Numbered from the stretch's first letter, positions 8,290-16,300 are shown. The stretch: 34,550 nt of DNA from Actinomycetes bacterium (GCA_023389045.1 JAEWEZ010000058.1:1-34550), one strand, 5' to 3'. Numbers and translations are program-made. Notes: generated by a model not told the origin, from the sequence alone.

Positions 8290-8311
8290 TGTCACCCGGA
8301 TGTCACTCGTC
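8290..8311 (+). promoter_or_regulatory. Candidate PHO box upstream of the phosphoesterase gene
   Basis: The 11-base direct repeats TGTCACCCGGA and TGTCACTCGTC are adjacent and lie 101 bases before the start. They resemble the tandem GTTCACC-type units of a PHO box and mirror the site before phoX. The match is weaker than at phoX. Confidence 0.5.
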
Positions 8312-8412
8312 CCCCGTACGAATGTGCGCACGGCCTTCCCCACGTACCCCGGCGGCACACACCTTTCCGCGGCCGCCTCAGCCATCACCGAGCAGCAACG
8401 GAGCCCTTCTCC

Positions 8413-11400
8413 ATGTCGCATCATCCGCAAACCCCATCCTCCTCACGCACCCTCCTCCCCTGGCGCCGCGCAGCCAGCCTCGCCGCCGTCGCCGCACTCA
8501 GTGTGGGCCTTGCCCCGTCGGCTGCGATTGCCCTGCCTGACTCGGCTTTCGGCCCGGTCGCCACCGCCCGTCAGGCCCTCCCCGAGCCGACCGTCGAGGC
8601 TCCCACCCCGGACGTCCTGGACGTGGACGCTTCCCGTGGTTTCGAGGACGCTGCCGCCGGCCGCACCAGCACCGTCTTCGGCACCACGCCGGAGGTGGCG
8701 AAGGACCCGGCCCTCGGCCGCAACGTCTTTGACTTCACCGGCAAGAACTCGGTGCGCTACGACTTCGCTGACGGTTTCGATGCCACCTCCAAGGCACTCA
8801 CCCTCGAGTGCACGGTGCGTTTCGACGCCGGCCTGAACGGCGGCGATGGTGAAGGCGCCGGCAACTTTTGCGGGGCGAAGGAAGCCGGCGGGTTCTCCCT
8901 CACCGCCTACGGCGACACCCTGAAGATGATGGTCAACGTCGACGGTCAGTACTACGGCGCGGGCACGACCATCACCGAAGGCGTCTGGTACCACGCGGTC
9001 GGCGTGTGGGATGGCTCCACCGTCTCCCTCCACCTCAACGGCAAGAAGGTCGCGGAAGAGAAAACCTCGGGCGCAGCGATCAAGCCTCCGAAGGAGGTTT
9101 CACGCAAGTTCTTCCTCGGGGCCGACGTGAACAACGCTGGTGAGGACCAGTTCAATAGTGACAGCCGGGTCGCCAACGCCGGCGTTTTCTCCCGCGCCCT
9201 GAGCCCGGAGGAGATCACCGCTCGGTACGTGAAGGCCTTCGCAGACCGCACTCAGGATGAGGTGTCGTTCGCGCTGACCTCCCCGTCGGCCGATGAGGTA
9301 CTGACCCGCCCCACGAACCTCGCCGGCACCATCACGCATGAGGAGCTGCTGGCCGGGGACCTCAGCTTCACACTGGACGGCAAGCCGGTGGCCCTCGGCG
9401 ACATCGTCGGCCCCGGGCTGCGCGCCGGCGAGCACACCATCGCCTACCAGGGCTTTGACGCTCTCGGCGAGGAACTCTCCGGGACGGTCACGTTCACCAG
9501 CACCTCCATTCCGCGTGGGGATGGCGTGGCGGACCAGACCGGTGAGGGTCGGGCACAGCTCACCGCCCGCGCCACCAACCCCTCCGGGAACGCCCTGACC
9601 ACCACCTTCCTCGAGGCGGATGTCGCGCTGGCCGCGAAGGGCACTCTCGGCTGGATCGACTGGGCATCGGTGAATCTGGAGGAGGGCATCCCCGCCGATG
9701 TCACCCTGCAGGACGCTCAGGATGTCACCGACGGTTTGAAGCCGACCGACGGGGCGTCGCTGACTGCACCCGCCACCGACCAGATCCCCGCGCTGCACAC
9801 CGAGGTGGCCTTCAGCCAGGTGGGCCAGACGCTCATGTGGGAAGGGCAGGTGGATCCGGCCCGTGAGGTGCGGCTTCTCGCGCTGAACACGGAGACCAAC
9901 CGATACGAGGAGCTCGCCTCCTCCCGCGGCTCCGCCGATCGCATGATCCAGCTGACCGCCCCGGCCCAGGCCCACCACAACAGCGGTGGCGTCGTGAAGC
10001 TGCTGGTCATTGGCATCGACCCCTTCTCCGATGACCTGGAGAACCCGATCCGCGACTCCTTCGAGGACCCCTCGACTTACGACTTCGCGATCATGCACAT
10101 CACCGACACGCAGTACCTGTCGGAGGGTGCAACCAAGTCGAAGACCGAAGCAGAACGTCAGGAGTGGGCAGCCGCCTACCAGGACTCCTACCGCTGGCTC
10201 GCGGACAACAAGGACTCGCGCAAGATCGCATTCGTGGCGCACACCGGTGACATCATCGAGAACTGGATCGGGGAGAAGAGCGACCGCGAGCAGGCGCTGC
10301 GCGAGTACGAGTTCGCCTCGGAAACCCAGAAGATGCTCGAGGAAACCGGTGTGCCGAATATGGCCGTGGCGGGCAACCACGACAACCAGAGCGGCAAGGA
10401 CAACTCCACCGAGAGTCTGTACAACACCTACTTCGGGCCGAAACGTTACGAGGCGCAGGCTGCCTCGGAGGCGTGGAAGCAGGCCGGTGCGGAGTACGAG
10501 CCGTGGAAACCGGGCGATAACGAGAACGGCTACACCCTGTTCTCGGCCGGTGGGCAGGACTTCGTGGCCGTGCACCTGGGCTACGACGTGCAGGAGGAAG
10601 AAGCCGACTGGGCTGCCTCGGTGCTGCAGCGCTTCTCCACCCGCAACGGGATCGTGCTAACTCACGCCCACCGCACGCCGAGCAAGGCGGCCGACGGGCG
10701 CGGTGGCACCTTCTCCCACGATGGCGAGATCATCTCGACCCGCGTGCTGGAAACCTGCCCGAACGCGGCGCTGGTGCTGGCCGGGCATGAGCACGGCGTC
10801 TCGATCGCGGTGCGCAACGATGTGGGCCAGACCGGCAACCACACTGTGGAGCTTCTCGCCGACTACCAGTTCTACGAGATCAGCGCCGAAAAGCTGGGGC
10901 TGGTGGAAGCCGGCGGGTACGCGCCCGACAAGGGTCTGCGCTTCGGTTCGGCCTACTTCCGTCTGCTCCAGTTCGACCTGAAGCGCGGTGAAGTCGCGGT
11001 GGATACCTACTCCGCCTACTTCGATGACTTCGGCGCCGGCGAGCATGACACCAATCAGCGGTACGACGGGCGTGAGGACGATACGCGCCTGCCCGTGCAG
11101 TTCCAGGGCCGCACCACCTCTTTCACCACGGACACCCTGGTGGGCCTCACCCCCTCGGACCGTGTGATCAGTGAGGTCACGCATGACTCCGGCGAGGGTG
11201 CGCGTGCTCAGTGGGACGGGTTGAAGGCCGGAACCGTGTACGGCTGGTTCGCGGTGAGTCGCGATGTGTCCCGCGCCGGGGATGCGGCCGGGGCTCGCGC
11301 CATGGCGATGGCGCCGACCGTGCCGGCACCGTACGAGGGCATCGTGCAGGTCAGCAGCTTCACCGCGACGGGGAAGCCGCAGGACGATGAGCCGGGCGCA

Positions 11401-11661
11401 CCGGGCGATGACCCGAAGCCCGGGGATGATGGCGGGAAGCCCGGGGAGGACGGTGAAAAGCCGGGCGACGATGGCGAGAAGCCCGGTGCTCCGGGCCAGA
11501 ATGCCCCTGGCCAGGACGGTCCGGGGAATGCCTCGGATACCCCCGGGAGCCGGGACCCGCTCGCTCGCACCGGTGTGGGAGCGCTGCCGTGGGCTGCCGC
11601 TGCCGTGGGGCTCATGGCCGGGGGCGGTCTGCTGCTCCTGCGCCGACGTGGTCTGATCTGA
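8413..11661 (+). CDS. Cell-wall-anchored LamG / calcineurin-type metallophosphoesterase
   Basis: This 1082-aa surface protein has a Sec-type signal peptide (1 to about 40). A concanavalin-like LamG domain follows at about 75-240, with the block ALTLECTVRFD and strand pattern SVRYDFADGF. Beta-sandwich repeats follow to about 550. The catalytic calcineurin-like domain has its metal ligands in order: D565 (HITDTQ), D613 (HTGDIIE), N655-H656-D657 (AGNHDN), H751/H753 (THAH) and H792/H794 (GHEH). It probably hydrolyses phosphomono- or diesters outside the cell; the substrate is unknown. The C-terminus has a Pro/Gly/Asp/Lys stalk, LARTG (1050-1054), a hydrophobic segment and RRR: a sortase signal. 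I chose the ATG at 8413 because GGAG lies nine bases upstream and a signal peptide follows directly. The gene is bracketed by 118-bp direct repeats and family A elements. Confidence 0.9.
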   Translation: MSHHPQTPSSSRTLLPWRRAASLAAVAALSVGLAPSAAIALPDSAFGPVATARQALPEPTVEAPTPDVLDVDASRGFEDAAAGRTSTVFGTTPEVAKDPALGRNVFDFTGKNSVRYDFADGFDATSKALTLECTVRFDAGLNGGDGEGAGNFCGAKEAGGFSLTAYGDTLKMMVNVDGQYYGAGTTITEGVWYHAVGVWDGSTVSLHLNGKKVAEEKTSGAAIKPPKEVSRKFFLGADVNNAGEDQFNSDSRVANAGVFSRALSPEEITARYVKAFADRTQDEVSFALTSPSADEVLTRPTNLAGTITHEELLAGDLSFTLDGKPVALGDIVGPGLRAGEHTIAYQGFDALGEELSGTVTFTSTSIPRGDGVADQTGEGRAQLTARATNPSGNALTTTFLEADVALAAKGTLGWIDWASVNLEEGIPADVTLQDAQDVTDGLKPTDGASLTAPATDQIPALHTEVAFSQVGQTLMWEGQVDPAREVRLLALNTETNRYEELASSRGSADRMIQLTAPAQAHHNSGGVVKLLVIGIDPFSDDLENPIRDSFEDPSTYDFAIMHITDTQYLSEGATKSKTEAERQEWAAAYQDSYRWLADNKDSRKIAFVAHTGDIIENWIGEKSDREQALREYEFASETQKMLEETGVPNMAVAGNHDNQSGKDNSTESLYNTYFGPKRYEAQAASEAWKQAGAEYEPWKPGDNENGYTLFSAGGQDFVAVHLGYDVQEEEADWAASVLQRFSTRNGIVLTHAHRTPSKAADGRGGTFSHDGEIISTRVLETCPNAALVLAGHEHGVSIAVRNDVGQTGNHTVELLADYQFYEISAEKLGLVEAGGYAPDKGLRFGSAYFRLLQFDLKRGEVAVDTYSAYFDDFGAGEHDTNQRYDGREDDTRLPVQFQGRTTSFTTDTLVGLTPSDRVISEVTHDSGEGARAQWDGLKAGTVYGWFAVSRDVSRAGDAAGARAMAMAPTVPAPYEGIVQVSSFTATGKPQDDEPGAPGDDPKPGDDGGKPGEDGEKPGDDGEKPGAPGQNAPGQDGPGNASDTPGSRDPLARTGVGALPWAAAAVGLMAGGGLLLLRRRGLI

Positions 11662-11770
11662 TCGCTCGCTGAGCTGGCGATCTGTGCCAAGCGGCCCGGG
11701 CCTGGTCATCGCGACCAGGCCCGGGCTTGCTTCGTATCCCTTCGTGCAGGCCTCGTAGGCCCGCAGGCCC
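11653..11770 (+). repeat. 118-bp direct repeat, copy 2
   Basis: This segment starts at the last codons of the phosphoesterase gene (CTGATCTGA) and continues with the same sequence as 7904-8021. Both proteins therefore end in Leu-Ile followed by the same 3' sequence, although they are unrelated. Confidence 0.9.
11693..11727 (+). terminator. Terminator hairpin after the phosphoesterase gene
   Basis: This is the same 15-bp stem and 5-base loop as at 7944-7978, with one terminal G-T pair. The leftward ABC operon converges on this region from the right. Confidence 0.78.
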
Positions 11771-11832
11771 GGGCTTGCTTGACGGCGCCAGGCCCTTTCG
11801 CAACCCCGCACAGGCGCGTGGGACGTGGCCGC

Positions 11833-11904
11833 GTTTTTATCCGGGACTGCAGCGGCCCTAGCCGTGCACTATGCACAGCTACAGCCGCTGGCGTCCCCTT
11901 TTGT
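11833..11904 (+). repeat. Family A palindromic element, copy 5
   Basis: It differs from copy 4 at two positions by eye across the element, and the identity extends through CCGAAGTACCCCGCC. It lies between the convergent phosphoesterase and substrate-binding-protein genes. Confidence 0.85.
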
Positions 11905-11963
11905 TGCGCGCACCGAAGTACCCCGCCACGCCCGATGTATTCACTCCCGCGCCCCGCGGCCCC

Positions 11964-13022
11964 TCACCCCGCCGCGGCCCCCTTCGCGAAGGTGTCGTCC
12001 ACGATGTCCGCGATGGCCAGGGGTTTCTCGTACGCGATCTGCCCGCCGTCCATCCACACCTTCTGCATCGCCTCCAGCTGCTCCGGCTGCGGCGCAAGGT
12101 CCGGCAGGTAGGTGTACATCGGCGCAGCCTTCAGCACCTCCAGTTTTTGGCCCGTGGCCTCGGCAAGGATCTCGTACACCTCATCGCTCTGGGGCCCGTC
12201 AGCGCGCAGTTCCTTCGCACCCTTGGTCAGGGCGGTGAAGAACGGCTGGGCCTGCTTCGAGCCGTGGAAGCTCTCGGAGTAGACCACGCCGGTGCCAGTC
12301 ACGCCCTTGGCAGGCACGGCGAGCGGCGATCCCACGCCGGCCTTTTCAATGGAAGTGGAGAACGGCGCGGAGGGGGTCGCGGCGTCCACGGATCCGTTGG
12401 TCAGGGCGGGTTCCTGGTCGGGGGTCGCGAGGTTCACGACCTCCACATCTTTCAGGCCGAGTCCGCCTTCCTGCAGCATCGTCGCCAGCAGGTAACCGCC
12501 GGTGGCGCCGGGGCCGCCGGCCACGCCGATGCTTCGTCCCTTGAGGTCAGCAACGGTTTTCACACGTCCGTCATCGAGCAGCGCCTGACGCACTTCGAGG
12601 GCGGTGGGCGAAGCCTTGGGGTCGCCGGGCGAGATTCCCATCGACCCGACGATCGTGAACTTCACGCCTTCCTCGAGGGCGTTGAACATGCCGGCACTGA
12701 AGCCGGCCACCATCACGTCGAGCTGCCCGCCGGCAAGCATCGGCACCCCGTCTTGCCCGGATTTGATCGGGACGAGTTCGAGGGTGATGCCGGCGTCTTT
12801 GAAGTAGTTCTTGGCCTGCGCGACGTAGAGCGGGGAGAACAGGGTGGAAGAGAGGTGCCCGACGCGCACGGTGCCGCCCTCACCGCCGTCTTTCTTCCCG
12901 GTCACCGCGTTGCCGCAGGAGGCGGCGGCGGGTGCGAGCAAGCCCGCGCCGAGCAGGCCGAGCAGGGCGCGACGTCCGATCGCTTGGCGGGGCTGGCGGG
13001 TTTCACGGGGATGGTTCGTCAT
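11964..13022 (-). CDS. ABC importer substrate-binding lipoprotein (NMT1/SsuA-TauA-NrtA type)
   Basis: This 352-aa extracytoplasmic binding protein feeds the permease and ATPase encoded just upstream. The N-terminus has RR (17-18), a hydrophobic stretch and a lipobox ending AAASC (C36). It is therefore lipid-anchored, possibly through the Tat route. The mature part is typical of the NMT1/SsuA-like fold: VRVGHLSSTLFSPLYVAQAKNYF, GQLDVMVAG, DLKGRSIGV and GGYLLATML. Substrates in this family include sulfonates, taurine, nitrate and thiamine precursors. The sequence alone does not choose between them. I chose the ATG at 13022 because GAGGAG lies about seven bases upstream and a signal peptide follows. 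It is the last gene of the leftward operon, 232 bases after the permease gene. Confidence 0.9.
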   Translation of the reverse strand: MTNHPRETRQPRQAIGRRALLGLLGAGLLAPAAASCGNAVTGKKDGGEGGTVRVGHLSSTLFSPLYVAQAKNYFKDAGITLELVPIKSGQDGVPMLAGGQLDVMVAGFSAGMFNALEEGVKFTIVGSMGISPGDPKASPTALEVRQALLDDGRVKTVADLKGRSIGVAGGPGATGGYLLATMLQEGGLGLKDVEVVNLATPDQEPALTNGSVDAATPSAPFSTSIEKAGVGSPLAVPAKGVTGTGVVYSESFHGSKQAQPFFTALTKGAKELRADGPQSDEVYEILAEATGQKLEVLKAAPMYTYLPDLAPQPEQLEAMQKVWMDGGQIAYEKPLAIADIVDDTFAKGAAAG

Positions 13023-13054
13023 GGCGGTCTCCTCACGGGCGGGGCGGGGCCCGG

Positions 13055-13100
13055 GTGCGGTTGGGTGGGTGGGCCAGGTGCGGTTGGATGGATGGGCCGG
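13055..13100. repeat. Two tandem 23-bp repeats between permease and binding-protein genes
   Basis: GTGCGGTTGGGTGGGTGGGC and the following bases are repeated once directly, with about three mismatches. They lie in the 232-base gap inside the ABC operon. No function is evident. The gap could carry RNA processing or a second promoter that raises binding-protein expression. Confidence 0.6.
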
Positions 13101-13254
13101 CGATGCGGCGGGGATCGGGCTCATTCCCTCGGCCGATGGGCCGGGGCGGTGTCAATGGTCGGTACGCGATGGTTCCGTCGGACTCACCCTCCCCGCCTGA
13201 CCAGCTGCTCTCCGCCGTGTCGTCAGGGAGCGTGCGCCCGCGGAACCGTCGTTC

Positions 13255-14166
13255 TCAGTGCCGCCGCCAGGGCAGCACCACTTTCTCCAGCAGCATGATC
13301 AGACCGGTGAGGCCGGCGCCAATCACGCCGATCACGATCAGGCCCACGTACAGCTTTTCGGTGAGGAACAGCTGCCAGGAGTTCCAGATCAGGTAGCCGA
13401 GGCCGGTGTTGGAGGCGCCGGTGAACTCGACGGCGGTAATCACCACGACGGCGGTGCCGGTGGCGGTGCGCAACCCGCTAAAGACGAAGGGCAGCGCCCC
13501 GGGCAGGATCACGAAGCGGAAGCGGTCGAGGCCCTGGGCGCCATAGGCGGCGCCGGCTTCGAGCAGCCGCCGGTCGATTGCGCGCACACCCGAGACGGTG
13601 CTGATCTGCATCACGAAGAAGGTGGTGATGAAGACGGCGATCGCTTTGGGCAGCTCGGTGGGGCCGAAGATCATCAGCAGGATCGGGAAGATCGCGATTT
13701 TCGGCAGTGGGTAGAGGGCGGAGAAGAGGGGGCCGACGGCGGCGTTCAGCGGCCGGAAAACACCCATGAGCAGGCCCACGGCGACTCCAAAGATCGCGCC
13801 GAGGCCTCCGCCGATGAGGAGCCGCGCGAGCGTCGGCACCGTGTGTTCCCACAGCTCACCGTTGATCGCCATGCCCGCGCCAACGACCAGGATTTCGCTG
13901 GGCGGCGGGAAGAAGCGCGGGTCGATGATCTCGACGCGGGCGGTCACTTCCCACAGGATCAGCAGCACGATCGGCGTGGCGATGGCGAGGGTGAGGTCGC
14001 GTAGGCGCAGCCGGTTTTCGCGGGCACGCAGGACGCGCGCGGCGGCCAGAGTGCGTTCTTCGCGGTCCCGACGCTGCTGCTCGGTTGCGTCGGGGCTCGG
14101 CGGGGCGGCGTGCGTCGGTGCGGTCGGGGCCGACGGGATCTCGCGGTGGGAGGGTGTGGTGGTCAT
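13255..14166 (-). CDS. ABC importer permease (SsuC/TauC/NrtB type)
   Basis: This 303-aa integral membrane protein has about 50 hydrophilic N-terminal residues and then around six hydrophobic segments, starting with LAIATPIVLLILWEVTARV. The cytoplasmic coupling loop typical of binding-protein-dependent permeases is visible in the AGAAYGAQGLDRFRFVILPG block, an EAA motif. It imports the ligand of the downstream binding protein. The ATG at 14166 overlaps the ATPase stop as ATGA, and GAGGA lies seven bases upstream, so translation is probably coupled. Residues before this ATG in the same frame overlap the ATPase gene and look like noise. Confidence 0.92.
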   Translation of the reverse strand: MTTTPSHREIPSAPTAPTHAAPPSPDATEQQRRDREERTLAAARVLRARENRLRLRDLTLAIATPIVLLILWEVTARVEIIDPRFFPPPSEILVVGAGMAINGELWEHTVPTLARLLIGGGLGAIFGVAVGLLMGVFRPLNAAVGPLFSALYPLPKIAIFPILLMIFGPTELPKAIAVFITTFFVMQISTVSGVRAIDRRLLEAGAAYGAQGLDRFRFVILPGALPFVFSGLRTATGTAVVVITAVEFTGASNTGLGYLIWNSWQLFLTEKLYVGLIVIGVIGAGLTGLIMLLEKVVLPWRRH

Positions 14167-14945
14167 GCTCGGTCCTCGGCGGTGCGGGCGTCGTCGCGCA
14201 GGAGCTCCCAAATCCGGGAGCGAAGGTCGGTGAAGGCGGGGTCGCGTTCGATGTCGTCGAGCCGACGGGGCCGTTCGAAGGGCACGGTGATGTCGTCGCG
14301 TAGGGTGCCGGGCCGGCCGGACATGACCAGTACGCGGTCGCCGAGCACGATGGCTTCGTCAATGTCGTGGGTGACCATGAGGACGGTTTTGCGTTCGGCT
14401 TCCCACAGCGCGGTCAGTTCTTCCTGCATGAGCATGCGGGTTTGGGCATCGAGCGCGCCGAGCGGCTCATCCATGAGGAGCACGGGGGATCCGGTGGCGA
14501 AGGCGCGGGCGATGGCGACGCGCTGGCGCATTCCGCCGGAGAGTTGATGCGGGTAGTGGCGGGCGAAGCCGTCCAGTCGTACGCGGCTGAGCCATTCGCG
14601 GGCGGTGGCGTTGCGTTCCGCGGCGCTCACGCCGCTCATGCGCAGGCCGAAGGCCACGTTGTCCTGCACGCTCATCCAGGGGAAGAGGCCGTGCTCCTGG
14701 AAGACGTAGGCGGCCGGGATACGGTGTCCGGCATCGGCAAGAGTGACCTCGCCGGTGGTGCGTTCTTCGAGACCGCCGAGAATCCGCAAGAAGGTGGATT
14801 TTCCGCAGCCGGAGGGGCCGACGATGCAGGTGAAGGAGCCGTCGGTGAGGCTGAGGGTGAAGTCTTCGAGGGCCCAGACGGGGTCGGCACCGGAGAAGAA
14901 CACCTTGGAGACGTCCTGGGCGTGGACGGCGGGTGCGGAGGTCAT
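14163..14945 (-). CDS. ABC importer ATPase (SsuB/TauB/NrtD type)
   Basis: This 260-aa nucleotide-binding subunit is complete: Walker A GPSGCGKST (43-51), Q-loop FQEHGLFPW, signature LSGGMRQR, Walker B VLLMDEPLGALD and switch VTHD. It powers the permease encoded next. GAGGAG lies six bases before the ATG at 14945. It is the first gene of the operon (ATPase, permease, binding protein). A palindrome lies in the likely promoter 38 bases upstream, suggesting repression or activation by a dimeric regulator not encoded nearby. Confidence 0.94.
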   Translation of the reverse strand: MTSAPAVHAQDVSKVFFSGADPVWALEDFTLSLTDGSFTCIVGPSGCGKSTFLRILGGLEERTTGEVTLADAGHRIPAAYVFQEHGLFPWMSVQDNVAFGLRMSGVSAAERNATAREWLSRVRLDGFARHYPHQLSGGMRQRVAIARAFATGSPVLLMDEPLGALDAQTRMLMQEELTALWEAERKTVLMVTHDIDEAIVLGDRVLVMSGRPGTLRDDITVPFERPRRLDDIERDPAFTDLRSRIWELLRDDARTAEDRA

Positions 14946-14982
14946 GGGCTCTCCTCTCGGGTTGCGGGCGAGCGGTGGGCCC

Positions 14983-15006
14983 AGACTACGAGGTTTCTCA
15001 CCTCGT
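14983..15006 (-). promoter_or_regulatory. ABC-operon promoter with overlapping palindromic operator
   Basis: On the minus strand ACGAGGT, five bases, ACCTCGT form a perfect 7-bp inverted repeat (15006-14988). A TAGTCT -10-like box (14988-14983) abuts it. The palindrome would therefore fill the spacer between -35 and -10, a usual place for a regulator site. The -35 itself is poor. Confidence 0.5.
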
Positions 15007-15126
15007 GGAACGAAAGCCCGAATGTCGGGACCATTTTGTTGCCGAGGGCGGGATGGTGAGTGTGGCTCGTATGGCGGCGGTGGCGAGTGAGGCGATGCGG
15101 GCGGTCAGCGGCGCCGGCGAGCGCGG

Positions 15127-15573
15127 TCAGCGACGCCGGCGAGCGCGGAAGAAGTCCTTCAGGAGCTGACCGCATTCCTCGCTGCGCACACCGGTGGTCA
15201 GCTCCACGCGGTGGTTCAGGCGGGGCTCGCGGACCAGGTCGTAGAGGGAGCCGGCGGCACCCGCCTTGGGGTCCATCGCCCCGACAACCACGCGTTTCAC
15301 TCGCGCGAGCACGATCGCGCCGGCGCACATCGTGCACGGTTCCAGGGTGACGGCCAGGGTGCAGCCGGTGAGGTTCCAGCGCCCGGTGACGCGTGCCGCT
15401 TCACGCAGGGCGAGCACTTCGGCGTGCGCGGTGGGGTCTTCATCGGCTTCGCGGCGGTTGCCGACTGCCGCGAGAACCTGCCCATCGGGTCCGCAGACGA
15501 CAGCGCCAATGGGCACATCCGCCGGCTCGCGCGCGGCGGCGGCCTTGGCCTGCTCGATGGCGAGCGCCATCAT
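15127..15573 (-). CDS. tadA: tRNA-specific adenosine deaminase TadA
   Basis: This 148-aa enzyme should convert adenosine-34 to inosine in the tRNA-Arg(ACG) anticodon, in the cytosol. The zinc and catalytic residues are present in HAEV (H50, E52) and PCTMC (C80, C83). PIGAVV and the NLTGCTLAVTLEPC block are typical. The sequence ends in basic RARRRR. I chose the ATG at 15573 because GGAGGA lies seven bases upstream on the minus strand and the family normally starts close to this point. The ATG at 15624 is an in-frame alternative. It is divergent from upp across an 812-base gap filled by family B elements. Confidence 0.93.
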   Translation of the reverse strand: MMALAIEQAKAAAAREPADVPIGAVVCGPDGQVLAAVGNRREADEDPTAHAEVLALREAARVTGRWNLTGCTLAVTLEPCTMCAGAIVLARVKRVVVGAMDPKAGAAGSLYDLVREPRLNHRVELTTGVRSEECGQLLKDFFRARRRR

Positions 15574-15657
15574 CTGATCGTCCTCCACGGGGCCATTCTC
15601 CCCCGGCAGGTGGAGTGGTGGCATGCCGGGCGGATTCCGGTTCGAAGCATGCGCCGC

Positions 15658-15727
15658 ACAAAAGGGGCCTCCAGCCGCACGCCCTGGAGAAAAACTCCGG
15701 CACGTGCCACTACAGGCCCCTTTTTGT
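15658..15727 (+). repeat. Family B palindromic element, copy 1
   Basis: This 70-bp element has ACAAAAGGGGCCT at the left complementary to AGGCCCCTTTTTGT at the right. It carries an internal hairpin CTGGAG-AAAAA-CTCCGG, giving a two-level cruciform. It is followed by TCAGGGCCCCGGG. Confidence 0.88.
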
Positions 15728-15832
15728 TCAGGGCCCCGGGTAGAAGGAGCCAAGGAGGGGCGGGGCCGGGCCAGGTATGCGGGCTGGACCGGTCTGGGCG
15801 GCGCATCCGGCAACTCCCCGGCAGAGCGCCAC

Positions 15833-15902
15833 ACAAAAGGGGCCTCCAGCCGCACACACTGGAGAAAAACTCCGGCACCAGCCGCCACAGGCCCCTTTCT
15901 GG
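15833..15902 (+). repeat. Family B palindromic element, copy 2
   Basis: It has the same architecture as copy 1 and starts 175 bases further on. The right end is altered to CCCCTTTCTGG, which weakens the outer A/T pairing. The inner hairpin is unchanged. The flank TCACGGCCCTGAG is related to that of copies 1 and 3. Confidence 0.88.
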
Positions 15903-16027
15903 TCACGGCCCTGAGTAGAAGAAGCCAGGCTGAACCGGGCCAAGCTTGCGGGCTGGCCGGGGCTAGCGAGGCTGGCAGACAAGGCCGGGTTGGGCCGCGC
16001 GGCGGTAGGACTAGAATGGGTGACTGC

Positions 16028-16097
16028 ACAAAAGGGGCCTCCAGCCGCACACACTGGAGAAAAACTCCGGCACCAGCCGCCACAGGCCCCTTTTTGT
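16028..16097 (+). repeat. Family B palindromic element, copy 3
   Basis: It starts 195 bases after copy 2. Its left part is identical to copy 2 and its right end identical to copy 1, as expected if copies exchange sequence. All three have the same orientation. Confidence 0.88.
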
Positions 16098-16104
16098 TCA
16101 GGGC

Positions 16105-16300
16105 CCCGGGGAGAAGCAGCCAAGGAAGGGCGGGGCCGAGCCAAGTTTGAGAGCTGGGCCGGTCTGGGCGCAGGGCCGGGCTGGGTTTGAGAGCTGGGCC
16201 GGGTGAATGTGCAAGGCCAGGCCGGATGGGGTTTGCGGGCCAGCCGGGGCCAGGTATGCGGCTGGGCCGGGCTCCACAGGCTGCTCAGCAGACCGGCAGG
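16105..16300. repeat. Degenerate GC-rich repeats before upp
   Basis: The word TTTGAGAGCTGGGCCGG occurs twice about 40 bases apart. Looser relatives (TATGCGGGCTGG, CTTGCGGGCTGG, TATGCGGCTGGG) occur here and between the family B copies. The B elements thus sit in a larger decayed repeat unit of roughly 175-195 bases. I see no gene in this stretch. Confidence 0.6.

Noticed and set aside
8071..8412. Extension of the phosphoesterase upstream to 8071
   Set aside because: It would run through a family A palindrome and the PHO-like repeats and place 114 Pro/His/Arg-rich residues before a good signal peptide. The ATG at 8413 has GGAG at a proper distance.
11964..14945. A specific substrate (sulfonate, taurine, nitrate or thiamine precursor) for the ABC importer
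   Set aside because: No linked catabolic gene or riboswitch is present, and the binding protein family covers all of these.
15574..16083. Long N-terminal extension of TadA through the family B elements
   Set aside because: The extra residues are translations of the repeats, and a GGAGGA site marks the start at 15573.
15658..16097. CRISPR-like array made of the three family B repeats
   Set aside because: The repeats are 70 bp, the intervals are 105-125 bp and related to one another, and no cas gene is present.
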